A stretch of 64,000 nt of DNA from contig NZ_JAKTNR010000004.1 of the NCBI RefSeq assembly GCF_022760855.1, positions 1-64,000 of the forward strand, written 5' to 3'. Of this stretch, positions 30,710 through 38,145 are shown in pieces (position 1 is the stretch's first letter; every line of letters starts with the position of its first letter). Origin of the DNA: Thermus albus. Its GTDB lineage: Bacteria > Deinococcota > Deinococci > Deinococcales > Thermaceae. The notes beneath the pieces were generated by a model, which was not told the origin of the DNA, did not search any database, and saw only the letters and a program-made list of their open reading frames with translations. Made by a program: the position numbers and the translations under genes.

Positions 30710-30722
30710 ACCCAGTACCCCG

Positions 30723-30753
30723 CACCCACCCCTGACCTCGGGGGTGGGTTTTT
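30723..30753 (+). terminator. Terminator of the small membrane gene
   Basis: CCCACCCC and GGGGTGGG arms with a short loop, followed by TTTTTC, 14 bp after the stop codon. Confidence 0.85.
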
Positions 30754-30757
30754 CGGT

Positions 30758-32098
30758 TTACAGGCCCAAAGCCCTCAGGTACTCATCCAGGAAGGCGTTG
30801 ACCTTTTCCGGGAGGTCCCCCAGGCCCAGGAGGGCTCCCATGATCACCGACGGGGTGCCGTTCAAGACCTTGGTCACGGGCGTAGCCCGTATCTTGAGGC
30901 CCTGGCCCGCTTCACCCGAGAGCAAGGGCAGGCGTATGGTCTTGGGTCCCGTACCGAAGTCGTAGGTGAGTTCCACGGTGATATAGGCCTGCACCGCGCT
31001 GGGCAGGACCACCCGGCCCACCTCAAACCGGAAGGTGGCCGCCTTGGCCCTGGCCTCAGGCGAAATCCGCTCCACCAGGCTCCGGTCAAACCGGGGGATG
31101 GCCAGGTAGTTGTCCGCCTTGACCAGGTCCACGGCCTTGAGGGCCTCCACCAGGCCCTGGACCGCCTTTTGTGCCTCTTCCGTGGCCACCTCGCTGGGGT
31201 TCTTGCGCACGGGCTCGTCCGAGGCCTTGGGTTGCGGCTGGGGTTGGGAGGCCTGCGGTGGCGGGGGTCCGCTTTGGGGCCCCTGCACCCCAAATGAACC
31301 TCCCAGGGCGTTTAGCCTTTCCTCGGCTTTCCTGAGGACTTCCCTTTCCACCGGGGTCTTAGCCTCCTTCTCCTGAGCCAGGATGGAGGCGTAGGTTTGT
31401 CTGGCCTCTTCCCTCCTCCCCAGGGCCTCTAAGGCCTTTCCCTTTTGGAAGACCACCCGCCAGAAGGAGTACCACCCTCCCACATAGGGCATGGTCCCCA
31501 CAAGCTCCTTCCAGGCCCTGAAGTATTCGTCTGCGGCCTTTAGGGCCTGCTCATAACCCCCGGTCCGGACGTAGGCTTCCACCAGGAGTTCCCTGGCCAG
31601 GATTTCCTGGGGCATCCTGCCAGTGACCGGCGGAGCCGCATGCTGGAGCAGGATGCGGGCATCCCGGAGGGCCTTGGCGGGTTCCCTCTGGAGATAGGCC
31701 CTGGCCCTCCCGTACCCGTACAGCCAGATGTCCCGTCCCTGCCGGTCAAAGGCATAGGGGTAAAGGGCCTTTAGTCCCAGGTTGTAGTAGGAAATGGCCA
31801 CATCCCACTGGCCAGAAGCAGCATAGTAGACCCCGTAAAGGTAATGGAACTCTGGGCCTGCACCACTGCCATAGGCTTCCGCATTCCGCTTCTCCGACCG
31901 AAGCCGGGCAAACGCCTCCTCCCGGATGCGGGGATCAGGATGGGCCAAGAGGTCCTCCCCCACCGTGGGAACCGGTTCCGGTCCCCGGTAAGTCCCCGCA
32001 CCAGGTAGGACCCCAGCCAAATCTGCCTCCCCAAAAAGACCTCCCGTTGTAGGTGCACAAGCCGCTAGAAAAGCGATGAGCCACACCAACCGCCGCAT
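30758..32098 (-). CDS. TPR-like lipoprotein carrying two kinds of inserted repeat
   Basis: 446 residues. FLAAC gives a lipobox at residue 14. Residues about 70-280 are helical repeats of the tetratricopeptide type (GVYYAASGQWDVAISYYNLGLKAL). A family C element is read GSFGVQGPQSG at about residue 267, followed by a proline/glutamine linker, and a family A element is read KIRATPVT near residue 401. Both are in frame. Last gene of the 30.8-37.6 kb minus operon. Probably a periplasm- or membrane-anchored scaffold; the transfer role is inferred. Confidence 0.75.
   Translation of the reverse strand: MRRLVWLIAFLAACAPTTGGLFGEADLAGVLPGAGTYRGPEPVPTVGEDLLAHPDPRIREEAFARLRSEKRNAEAYGSGAGPEFHYLYGVYYAASGQWDVAISYYNLGLKALYPYAFDRQGRDIWLYGYGRARAYLQREPAKALRDARILLQHAAPPVTGRMPQEILARELLVEAYVRTGGYEQALKAADEYFRAWKELVGTMPYVGGWYSFWRVVFQKGKALEALGRREEARQTYASILAQEKEAKTPVEREVLRKAEERLNALGGSFGVQGPQSGPPPPQASQPQPQPKASDEPVRKNPSEVATEEAQKAVQGLVEALKAVDLVKADNYLAIPRFDRSLVERISPEARAKAATFRFEVGRVVLPSAVQAYITVELTYDFGTGPKTIRLPLLSGEAGQGLKIRATPVTKVLNGTPSVIMGALLGLGDLPEKVNAFLDEYLRALGL
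30872..30897 (+). repeat. Family A repeat inside the TPR lipoprotein gene
   Basis: Exact copy lying opposite to the coding direction, so the gene reads the complementary strand as KIRATPVT. This shows that the element tolerates insertion in either orientation. Confidence 0.9.
31269..31301 (-). repeat. Family C palindromic repeat in the TPR lipoprotein gene
   Basis: 33-bp element with arms TTTGGGG and CCCCAAA around an 8-nt loop. Identical at all 33 positions to 35619-35651 in an unrelated gene; read GSFGVQGPQSG. Confidence 0.85.
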
Positions 32099-32104
32099 CC
32101 CTTC

Positions 32105-32803
32105 TCACCTCCCTAAGAGGCCCAGGTCATATCCCAGGCCCCACAACAGGCTTAGGAACAGAAAGACCACCCCCGCCACAGTAACCGCACGGCCTACCTT
32201 CATCACCAAAGACCAGCGCTCCCCCAGGGCCAACAGGGCCTGGCCACCGTCCAAGGGCGGTAGGGGAAGCAGGTTGAACCAGGCCAAGGCTAGCTGAAGG
32301 CTTACCCAAAGGGCCAACCCCTTCACCACACCACCCTCCAAAAGGGTGGCACCCTGACGGAAAAAGGCTAGAAAACCCGCCTCGCCTGCTGGGATTAAAC
32401 CTAAGAAAAACCCCACCAGGCCAGAGACCAGCAAGGGAGGCAGGGTGAAGAAGAGGGCCAGCCCTCGCCAGAAAATGCCCCAGTCTCCCAAGAAGCCCAG
32501 GGCCACCAGGCCTACCAAGGCCGCCAGGAAGTTGACCCCTGGCCCCGCCAGATAGACCAGGACCTTCTGCCAGGGGCGTAACCCCGCAAAATCCCTCTCC
32601 CCAGGGTTTACAAACCCCAGGAGGGGCAGAAGCCCAATCCGGTATTCCGTACCCCCCCTGCGCCAACGCCAAAGCCAGGGGGGGCCTCCCACGGCCCAAA
32701 GGGAAACCGGGACCTCAAACCGCCTCAGGGCCACAAAATGGCCCCATTCGTGAAGGGCTATGGACAGGTAGACCATGAGGAGCAGGACCAGCCCTTCAAC
32801 CAC
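32105..32803 (-). CDS. Site-2 protease family membrane metalloprotease (M50)
   Basis: 232 residues with the zinc motif HEWGH at 18-22 inside the first membrane helix, a GPGVNFLAAL stretch and the third-ligand region NLLPLPPLDGG. Five or six membrane helices. Intramembrane proteases of this class cut membrane-bound regulators. Start GTG 32803 overlaps the upstream gene by 8 bp. A substrate on the element, for example the membrane winged-helix protein at 7609, is possible but speculative. Confidence 0.9.
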   Translation of the reverse strand: MVEGLVLLLMVYLSIALHEWGHFVALRRFEVPVSLWAVGGPPWLWRWRRGGTEYRIGLLPLLGFVNPGERDFAGLRPWQKVLVYLAGPGVNFLAALVGLVALGFLGDWGIFWRGLALFFTLPPLLVSGLVGFFLGLIPAGEAGFLAFFRQGATLLEGGVVKGLALWVSLQLALAWFNLLPLPPLDGGQALLALGERWSLVMKVGRAVTVAGVVFLFLSLLWGLGYDLGLLGR

Positions 32804-33305
32804 CTTTCACCACCCCCTTGCCCAAAAAGGGACCGGGCACCTCACTGGCCCCATGGTAACGGTCATCCGGCAGATGCTCCACCATGGCCTTTATGGTCCT
32901 CCCCAAAACGGGAAGGGCCTCTTGCCCTAGGGCCTGGAGCTCCAGGAGCAAGAGGACCTCCGCCTCATCCCCTTCCATCTTAAGTCGCACCGCTCCTTCT
33001 ACCACTTCCGTGTCGCCTAGGGCCAAAGACCTCTCCACCACCGGGGCTAACTCCTTCCAGCCCTCAAAGGGTGCCCTACGGTTAGGAAACTTGGGCACCT
33101 TAGGGCTCCTAATCCACACCAGGGCTAAAGCCCCAGCCTCACCATAGCGCCCCTCCAGGACCAAGGCCTCAAACCGCCGGTACTCCCGGTCCAAGAGGAC
33201 CTTAAACCCCAGGGCCAAGGCCTTCCCCAGATAGGGGTTCTCCACCAAAACCTCTGCTATCCGCTTGGCCGTCTCCCCCCGGTTTCGCATGCGGATACCC
33301 TTCAT
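32796..33305 (-). CDS. Helical protein of unknown function
   Basis: 169 residues, predicted helical, containing TAKRIAEVLVENPYLGKALA and EGRYGEAGALALVW. ATG 33305 follows GGGAGGTAGGG. The repeated theme of an RYGEAGALAL helix followed by a WKELAPVVERSLALGD helix recalls the upstream neighbour (RVCDAAVLSVMMARSEW, WRELDPILAEAVRRQD), so the two genes may be diverged duplicates. No function recognised. Confidence 0.65.
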   Translation of the reverse strand: MKGIRMRNRGETAKRIAEVLVENPYLGKALALGFKVLLDREYRRFEALVLEGRYGEAGALALVWIRSPKVPKFPNRRAPFEGWKELAPVVERSLALGDTEVVEGAVRLKMEGDEAEVLLLLELQALGQEALPVLGRTIKAMVEHLPDDRYHGASEVPGPFLGKGVVKGG

Positions 33306-33774
33306 CCCTACCTCCCTGTCCTATCCCTAACCGCTCCACCACGATCCGGCGATTGGCCAAAAACCGCACCGCAAACACCAGGTCCTCCCAACCCACCTTG
33401 CCCCCACCGTAAGCCCGATAGAGAAGCTCCAACCACCGGGCCTCCGGCCAGGTGGCCTCCCGCTTCAGACGAGCGGCCTCCTCGGCTAGAAGGTGGTCCT
33501 GACGCCGTACCGCCTCCGCCAGGATGGGGTCCAACTCCCTCCAGCCCGATGGAGGTTTCTCCCGAAAGTCCTTGTGAAACCACTCGGATCGGGCCATCAT
33601 CACGGAAAGCACCGCCGCATCACATACCCTGCCCTCCTCTAAAAGGTTCAGTATCTCCCTCACCTCCCTGCGCCACAACACCCCAACGCCCTCCATGAGG
33701 GCTAAGCCTGGAAAGGTTTGCTTGGCCTGCAAAAGCCTAAGCACCTCCAAACTGAGCCTGAGAACCGGCTTCAA
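33202..33774 (-). CDS. Helical protein, possible paralogue of its neighbour
   Basis: About 190 residues from a TTG start at 33774, preceded by GGGGAGGG; the start is uncertain. The helical pattern EEGRVCDAAVLSVMMARSEW, then SGWRELDPILAEAVRRQDHLLAEEA parallels the gene at 32796. The reading frame runs 104 bp into the next gene before it stops, an unusually long overlap with low-complexity glycine-rich sequence, so a frameshift that removed an earlier stop is possible. Unknown function. Confidence 0.55.
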   Translation of the reverse strand: MKPVLRLSLEVLRLLQAKQTFPGLALMEGVGVLWRREVREILNLLEEGRVCDAAVLSVMMARSEWFHKDFREKPPSGWRELDPILAEAVRRQDHLLAEEAARLKREATWPEARWLELLYRAYGGGKVGWEDLVFAVRFLANRRIVVERLGIGQGGRDEGYPHAKPGGDGQADSRGFGGEPLSGEGLGPGV

Positions 33775-34124
33775 CTCAACACCCTCCCCAAAACCCCTGC
33801 CCAGAAAGCGTAGGTAGGAGCCACGCTGAGGAGAAAACCACTGACCTGGGCTAGGGCCTCCTGCGGTGAGTGCACCGCAAAGGTGAAGAACCGGGTTCCC
33901 CAAACCAAAAGGTGGGAAACCTCCCTCTCCACATACCCTCTCCAAGAGGAAATCCACCCTTCCACCTCATGGGGAGAAAGGACCCAGTAAACCCCGATTA
34001 GAAAGGCCATCCCTCCCAGGAGGAAGCGAAGGGGTATCCTCAGGACACTCCCTACGGCCAGGCCCAAAAGGAAGGCTAGTCCGATGGACACGAATGCCCC
34101 AAAGGGATCATACGGCCCGTGCAT
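33771..34124 (-). CDS. Membrane protein, unknown
   Basis: 117 residues with three or four hydrophobic segments (FVSIGLAFLLGLAVGSVL, FLLGGMAFLIGVYWVL, FLLSVAPTYAFWAGVLG). ATG 34124 overlaps the upstream gene by 17 bp. It resembles small helical-hairpin membrane proteins but was not recognised. Confidence 0.65.
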   Translation of the reverse strand: MHGPYDPFGAFVSIGLAFLLGLAVGSVLRIPLRFLLGGMAFLIGVYWVLSPHEVEGWISSWRGYVEREVSHLLVWGTRFFTFAVHSPQEALAQVSGFLLSVAPTYAFWAGVLGRVLS

Positions 34125-34620
34125 GGTCCATTCCCTCCTTTATGCCGTGTAGGAGCGAATAGCGGGCAAGGCCCAGGGCATCCAGGGCGTGGGGTCGGTA
34201 TCGCTTAGGTAGCATCTGGATGTCCTTTAGCAGGGGACCGTACCCGTCCAGGTGAAGCCGAAGCCAGATGCCCCGATCCGTGGGGTCTAAGCCAGATGGG
34301 AAAGAAAGTCCGGCGAAGTGGGTGAGGGGGACCCGGGGAGCAAAAGCTCTCTTCCAGGTGGGGGGAACCACATGGCTTCCCAAGGCCACCAAAGCCCCTA
34401 TCAGGGCCACGGGGACCAGGGTATGCCGCCCAGGGCGTTTACCTCGTACCTGCCACCCTTCCACCACAATCCGGTCTGAGGTGAGGAGCAAGGGACGGAG
34501 GCCTTCCACCATGCGACGCACCGCCTCCTCTGGGTCTTGGGGAAGGACCAAAACTCCCAACTCCCCCCCCGGTAACCGGGCATACCCCAGGTGAACCCCC
34601 GGATCAAGGGCCAATAGCAT
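34108..34620 (-). CDS. RuvC/RNase H-fold nuclease-like protein
   Basis: 170 residues. The pattern ALDPGVHLGYA (D6), RIVVEGW (E54) and HALDALGLARY (H144, D147) is that of RuvC-type resolvases, common on phages and mobile elements. It would cut branched DNA or act in recombination/replication of the element. ATG 34620 overlaps the thiol-protein gene by 17 bp. Confidence 0.75.
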   Translation of the reverse strand: MLLALDPGVHLGYARLPGGELGVLVLPQDPEEAVRRMVEGLRPLLLTSDRIVVEGWQVRGKRPGRHTLVPVALIGALVALGSHVVPPTWKRAFAPRVPLTHFAGLSFPSGLDPTDRGIWLRLHLDGYGPLLKDIQMLPKRYRPHALDALGLARYSLLHGIKEGMDHARAV

Positions 34621-35089
34621 CCAACACCTCCTCCCTCCACGTCCGGTAAGAGGAGAAACCCAGGATCACCTTTTCCGTCTTCCCCATGACCACGGCGGTG
34701 GGTGTAACCCTGACCCCGGAACGTTCGGCTTCCGCTAGGCCCTCCTCTAACCACTTCCTTGCCTCACCCTCGTCAAAGCCCCAATCCCTCAGCCTGATGA
34801 GCCAGGCCTCGTAGGACCCCTGGTGCTTGGCCACTGGAAGGTACCGCACCAAGGCCTTTACCTCCGCATCGGAAGCGAGCGCCGCTTCCAAACGCCCGCA
34901 AAAGGGACAGAGGGGATCGGTGAAGAGGAGCACATAGGGCCTTTCCCTCCTAGGCCAGGCGTTTTCCAACACCCAATCCGTAGGGTGTACCGGTTGAGCC
35001 CGTCCATCCCATAAGGCCCAGAGAAACCCTAAGGCAAGGACCACACCCCCTAGGACCACAACCCTAGGCCACGGGTACCCTCTCCCCAT
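34604..35089 (-). CDS. DsbA/DsbC-like thioredoxin-fold protein
   Basis: 161 residues: N-terminal membrane anchor (VVVLGGVVLALGFLWAL), then LLFTDPLCPFCGRLE with CPFC at 61-64, and VTPTAVVMG with the cis-proline. An envelope thiol oxidoreductase. The secreted proteins of the element contain cysteine pairs, so a folding helper carried with them makes sense. Overlaps both neighbours. Confidence 0.85.
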   Translation of the reverse strand: MGRGYPWPRVVVLGGVVLALGFLWALWDGRAQPVHPTDWVLENAWPRRERPYVLLFTDPLCPFCGRLEAALASDAEVKALVRYLPVAKHQGSYEAWLIRLRDWGFDEGEARKWLEEGLAEAERSGVRVTPTAVVMGKTEKVILGFSSYRTWREEVLDAIGP

Positions 35090-35411
35090 CCTTCACCCCC
35101 TGCCCCAGGAAAAAGCCGTACTTCCGAAGAACCCCCAAGGCCTTGGCCCCCTCCACCATGCCCGCCCACCCTCGGCTCCGCCCCGCAAGGGTCAGCATCC
35201 TAAGGGCATCGGGGTCTAAACGGCCCCCCGCCAGGGACAAAAGTTCCAAAACGGCTATCTCCAAGGACCGCTCCACCTCATCGGGATACAACCCCCGGGG
35301 GAAAGACCCCTCAAGCCTAAAGCCCCCCTCGCCAAGCACCACCCTTGCCCGCAACCCACTCCACAGGGCAAAGTAGCGTACCAGCTTGTCCAGTTCATGC
35401 TTCCTCAACAT
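35064..35411 (-). CDS. Small protein of unknown function
   Basis: 115 residues beginning MLRKHELDKLVRYFALW, helical, no membrane segment, no motif recognised. ATG 35411 overlaps the stop of the upstream gene, and its 3' end overlaps the thiol-protein gene by 26 bp. Its place next to the replication-type genes suggests a cytoplasmic role. Confidence 0.6.
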   Translation of the reverse strand: MLRKHELDKLVRYFALWSGLRARVVLGEGGFRLEGSFPRGLYPDEVERSLEIAVLELLSLAGGRLDPDALRMLTLAGRSRGWAGMVEGAKALGVLRKYGFFLGQGVKDGERVPVA

Positions 35412-36061
35412 TCTACTTTAACGGTATCACGTTTGACTTCTGTGGTAGACAGACTGGCCAACTTTTGGCATACGGCACGCATTCTCTCCACATCGGCAAA
35501 GGAGAGAAACTTCCGCCAGTTTTCCCTCCCCCCTAGAAGCTTCTCATGGGGCCAGTAGGCCACCTCAGGCCACCCCAAAAGCCTCCCCAACCGCACCAGC
35601 CTCCGCAGGAGGCGGCCTCCGCTTTGGGGCCCCTGCACCCCAAATGAACCTCTCCGTGGGGCACGGGGCGGCCTAGGCAGGTCCGCCCAATCCCGGAGAA
35701 CCCTAAGGAGCTCCAGGCTCGCATCCCACCCCCACCTCCTCTCCTCCCACCAACGGAGCCATTCCGGACTGGCCGTGGCCAAGAACCTCTCCTCCAAGGC
35801 CCGCCGTATCCGCCAAAGAACCTCCCCCAAGGACACCGGTCGGTCCCTCCGGAGCCAGGGGAGAAGGGCATCCAAACCCCTCTCCAGCCGAAGGAGATCA
35901 TCCTTCGGATACCCCTTGGGGACCGATACCCACACCCCTTCGGGGGCTTCCCGTAGGGTAAACCCCCTACCCCTTTTGAGAAGGTCGTATAGGAAGCGCA
36001 GGAAGTCCTCACCCTCCAGGGAGAACCAAAACTTGGCAAGAAAGGGGTCTTGGGGAGACAT
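35405..36061 (-). CDS. Protein of unknown function with a family C insertion
   Basis: 218 residues, tryptophan- and arginine-rich, with WVSVPKGYPKDDLLRLERGL and, near residue 140, the repeat-encoded GSFGVQGPQSG between RAPRR and GRLLRRLVRLG. The first 60 residues have an alpha/beta look. No family recognised. Starts 5 bp after the replication ATPase. Confidence 0.6.
   Translation of the reverse strand: MSPQDPFLAKFWFSLEGEDFLRFLYDLLKRGRGFTLREAPEGVWVSVPKGYPKDDLLRLERGLDALLPWLRRDRPVSLGEVLWRIRRALEERFLATASPEWLRWWEERRWGWDASLELLRVLRDWADLPRPPRAPRRGSFGVQGPQSGGRLLRRLVRLGRLLGWPEVAYWPHEKLLGGRENWRKFLSFADVERMRAVCQKLASLSTTEVKRDTVKVEC
35619..35651 (-). repeat. Family C palindromic repeat in the 218-residue gene
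   Basis: Identical at all 33 positions to 31269-31301, including the hairpin arms TTTGGGG/CCCCAAA, and read in the same frame. Confidence 0.85.
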
Positions 36062-36066
36062 GAGCC

Positions 36067-37584
36067 CTAGTCCAAAGCGGCCCTGGAACGAAGGAGGATA
36101 ACCTCCTCGGGAACAACGGCACTGGCAAACTCACCATCAGAGCCAACATCCGGGAGGTCCTGCAGGGCTATGGTCCAAATGTTGCCTCGCTTGGTGTGTT
36201 GTTTTCTCACATCTATGCCGAGGGCCTTAAGGGAGGAGCGAAAACGGGCTATGCGGTGGGATAACCCCAGGGGATTCCCCGGCCACCCCTTGGGCTTCAC
36301 CTTGGTGTAGCCCGCATAGTCCTCCAGCTCCTGGAGGAGGTCCTGGGCCGTCCCCGAAAAGCTTCCCTTTTCCCCGATGTAGGACACCAGGAGGCTTATG
36401 ACCACATCGTCGTACACGGCGGAGATCTCCAACATCCCCCGGGAGCGTTCGTAGGCGTCCAGGAAGGCATCCCCTAGGCCGATTCCCCCCAGGCCCCGCC
36501 ACACGAAAAGGGCAAAGTCGGCCATCCGGGGCACAAAGTCCGGTTTACCGGTGCCCCGCAGGGCCAGGGAGACCAGCTCTATCAGGGCACCCATGATCCT
36601 GGGCCGTAGGGCCTCGAGGCGTTCGTAAACCTCTGTCTCCGGTTTACGCTCCGTATCGGGGACCCGGTAGAGCTCCACCACCATGGACCGGTCAATCAGG
36701 TCGGGTTGGGTCATGGGGTCCACCACCGAGGTGAGGATGAGGGGCCGCCGGTAGACGGCCACATGTTCCGCCTGGTCCGTGTACAGCTTCCGCAAGTACA
36801 TGGCCTCCCCCGTGGCCATGCGGCACAGGGAGTCGGCAAACTCCTGGCTAAAGGAGGAAACGTTGTCCATCACCACGATATGGCTCCAGGTGGCGGCCAC
36901 CATGAGGTCCTTGGCATCCCTTGAGGGGGCCATGGACAGCACCCGGTGAGGGTCCACCAGGCTCTTCAACACCCGGGCCGCCGTGGTCTTCCCCGCCCCC
37001 TTCTCCCCCCTCAGCAACAGCACCGGGTAGGACCCATGGGGGTTCAGGGTTCCCAAAAGCCACCCTATGAGGAGCAGCAGGCCCTCATCCACCCTGGGAT
37101 CACCCTCGGTAAAGCTCAGGAGCTCCTTGAGGAGGAAAACCTCCCTGGCCTCCGCCTCCTCAGGAAAGGGCAGGGGCTGCATGTAGGCCGACCGCAAAAA
37201 CCGCACCGGTAGGGCGTGCACATCCTGGACTACCTCCCACCCCTCGGGGCCTATGCGCACCACCCCCACCCCTTCCCCTAGGTCCCAAAACAGCTCCTCC
37301 CCAAACCCCCCTACCCTCACAAAGAGGGGATAGTGGGGCGCCTTGCTCCCTAAGGCCTTCAGGCCGTCCACCAGGGTGGTCCAGTCCTCCCGGCGAAGGA
37401 TCACGGGGTCGGGTAAGGAGGTAAACACCTTCCCCATGGCCCAGCGCCGAAACCGCTCGTCCTCCACCGGATAGGTCCGCCCCCCAGGGAGGTCCACGAA
37501 CACCTCCTGCGTGCCCTGGGCCTGGAAGAGGGAAACCTCCTCCCGCAAGACCTCCAGGGCCAAATCCACCCGGGACTTCCTGCC
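36067..37584 (-). CDS. Walker ATPase of the plasmid replication/primase-helicase type
   Basis: 505 residues. An N-terminal region (1-160) without clear motif, then LLRGEKGAGKTTAARVL (Walker A), HIVVMDNVSSFS (Walker B-like), RRPLILTSVVDP (sensor) and a C-terminal DNA-binding-type region (LSHRIARFRSSLKALGI). This arrangement recalls the helicase part of phage/plasmid primase-helicases and DUF927-like ATPases. It probably supports replication of the excised element. ATG 37584 follows GGGGAGGTAAGGGG and overlaps the next gene upstream by 1 bp or less than a codon after the regulator stop region. Confidence 0.75.
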   Translation of the reverse strand, partial: GRKSRVDLALEVLREEVSLFQAQGTQEVFVDLPGGRTYPVEDERFRRWAMGKVFTSLPDPVILRREDWTTLVDGLKALGSKAPHYPLFVRVGGFGEELFWDLGEGVGVVRIGPEGWEVVQDVHALPVRFLRSAYMQPLPFPEEAEAREVFLLKELLSFTEGDPRVDEGLLLLIGWLLGTLNPHGSYPVLLLRGEKGAGKTTAARVLKSLVDPHRVLSMAPSRDAKDLMVAATWSHIVVMDNVSSFSQEFADSLCRMATGEAMYLRKLYTDQAEHVAVYRRPLILTSVVDPMTQPDLIDRSMVVELYRVPDTERKPETEVYERLEALRPRIMGALIELVSLALRGTGKPDFVPRMADFALFVWRGLGGIGLGDAFLDAYERSRGMLEISAVYDDVVISLLVSYIGEKGSFSGTAQDLLQELEDYAGYTKVKPKGWPGNPLGLSHRIARFRSSLKALGIDVRKQHTKRGNIWTIALQDLPDVGSDGEFASAVVPEEVILLRSRAALD

Positions 37585-37591
37585 CATCCCC

Positions 37592-38038
37592 TTACCTCCC
37601 CGCGGGAGCCTCAAGATGCTCCCTGGCGTAACGCTCCAACTCCTCCAGGGAGATCACCGTGGCCCCTCGTGGACCAGGCCGGGGACGGGGGCGGATCACC
37701 CCCTTCCGCACCGCCTCCCGTATCTCCCAGATGGGCACACCCAGCACCTTCGCCGCCTCCCGCACCGTCAGGTACCGCACCGGCAGGGACCGGGTGGGAA
37801 TCGGATCAAGGGAGGGAACGGAAGAAGAGGTCAGCAAAAAGGCCAAAACCTCCCGCAACTCCAGGTTGCCCACCTGCGCCAGGGCCTTCGCCAACCGGGC
37901 CACCACCTCCACCGAACCCCCCCTCTCCCCCTTCTCCAACCGCCACACCGTCGGCCCACTAACCCCGGCCAACCGGGCCAGCTCCTCACGCCCTATGCCC
38001 AACCGCTCCCGTAACTGCCGCAACCGCTCACCCACCAT
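37592..38038 (-). CDS. Two-domain DNA-binding regulator (XRE plus MerR/Xis-like)
   Basis: 148 residues. An N-terminal XRE helix-turn-helix (LRERLGIGREELARLAGVSGPTVW) is followed by a C-terminal MerR/excisionase-type helix-turn-helix (YLTVREAAKVLGVPIWEIREAV). The start at 38038 was chosen because TTGACA and TATGGT lie just upstream, at leaderless spacing; a TTG at 38074 would place the start inside the -35 box. Divergent from the CI-like repressor. Likely activator, antirepressor or directionality factor of the element. Confidence 0.82.
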   Translation of the reverse strand: MVGERLRQLRERLGIGREELARLAGVSGPTVWRLEKGERGGSVEVVARLAKALAQVGNLELREVLAFLLTSSSVPSLDPIPTRSLPVRYLTVREAAKVLGVPIWEIREAVRKGVIRPRPRPGPRGATVISLEELERYAREHLEAPAGR

Positions 38039-38044
38039 GCCAGC

Positions 38045-38139
38045 ACCATACAACAGTACATGTCTTTTTGTCAATCTTTAGCGCAATGACAGGATTGCCA
38101 AAACATATGTGTTGACAGCATGTAAAGAACAGGTAGGAT
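38045..38139. promoter_or_regulatory. Divergent control region of the element
   Basis: Minus strand: TTGACA (38074-38069), 18 bp, TATGGT (38050-38045), then ATG 38038. Plus strand: TTGACA (38112-38117), 16 bp, TAGGAT (38134-38139), then ATG 38146. Both messages would be leaderless. Related phrases ACAGTACATGT (38054-38064) and ACAGCATGTA (38115-38124), plus ACATATGT (38103-38110), overlap the promoters and are candidate operators. Confidence 0.65.
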
Positions 38140-38145
38140 ACCCCT

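Noticed and set aside
37592-38074. Longer start (TTG 38074) of the two-domain regulator
   Set aside because: It would begin inside the -35 box TTGACA; ATG 38038 fits a leaderless mRNA and begins at the XRE fold.
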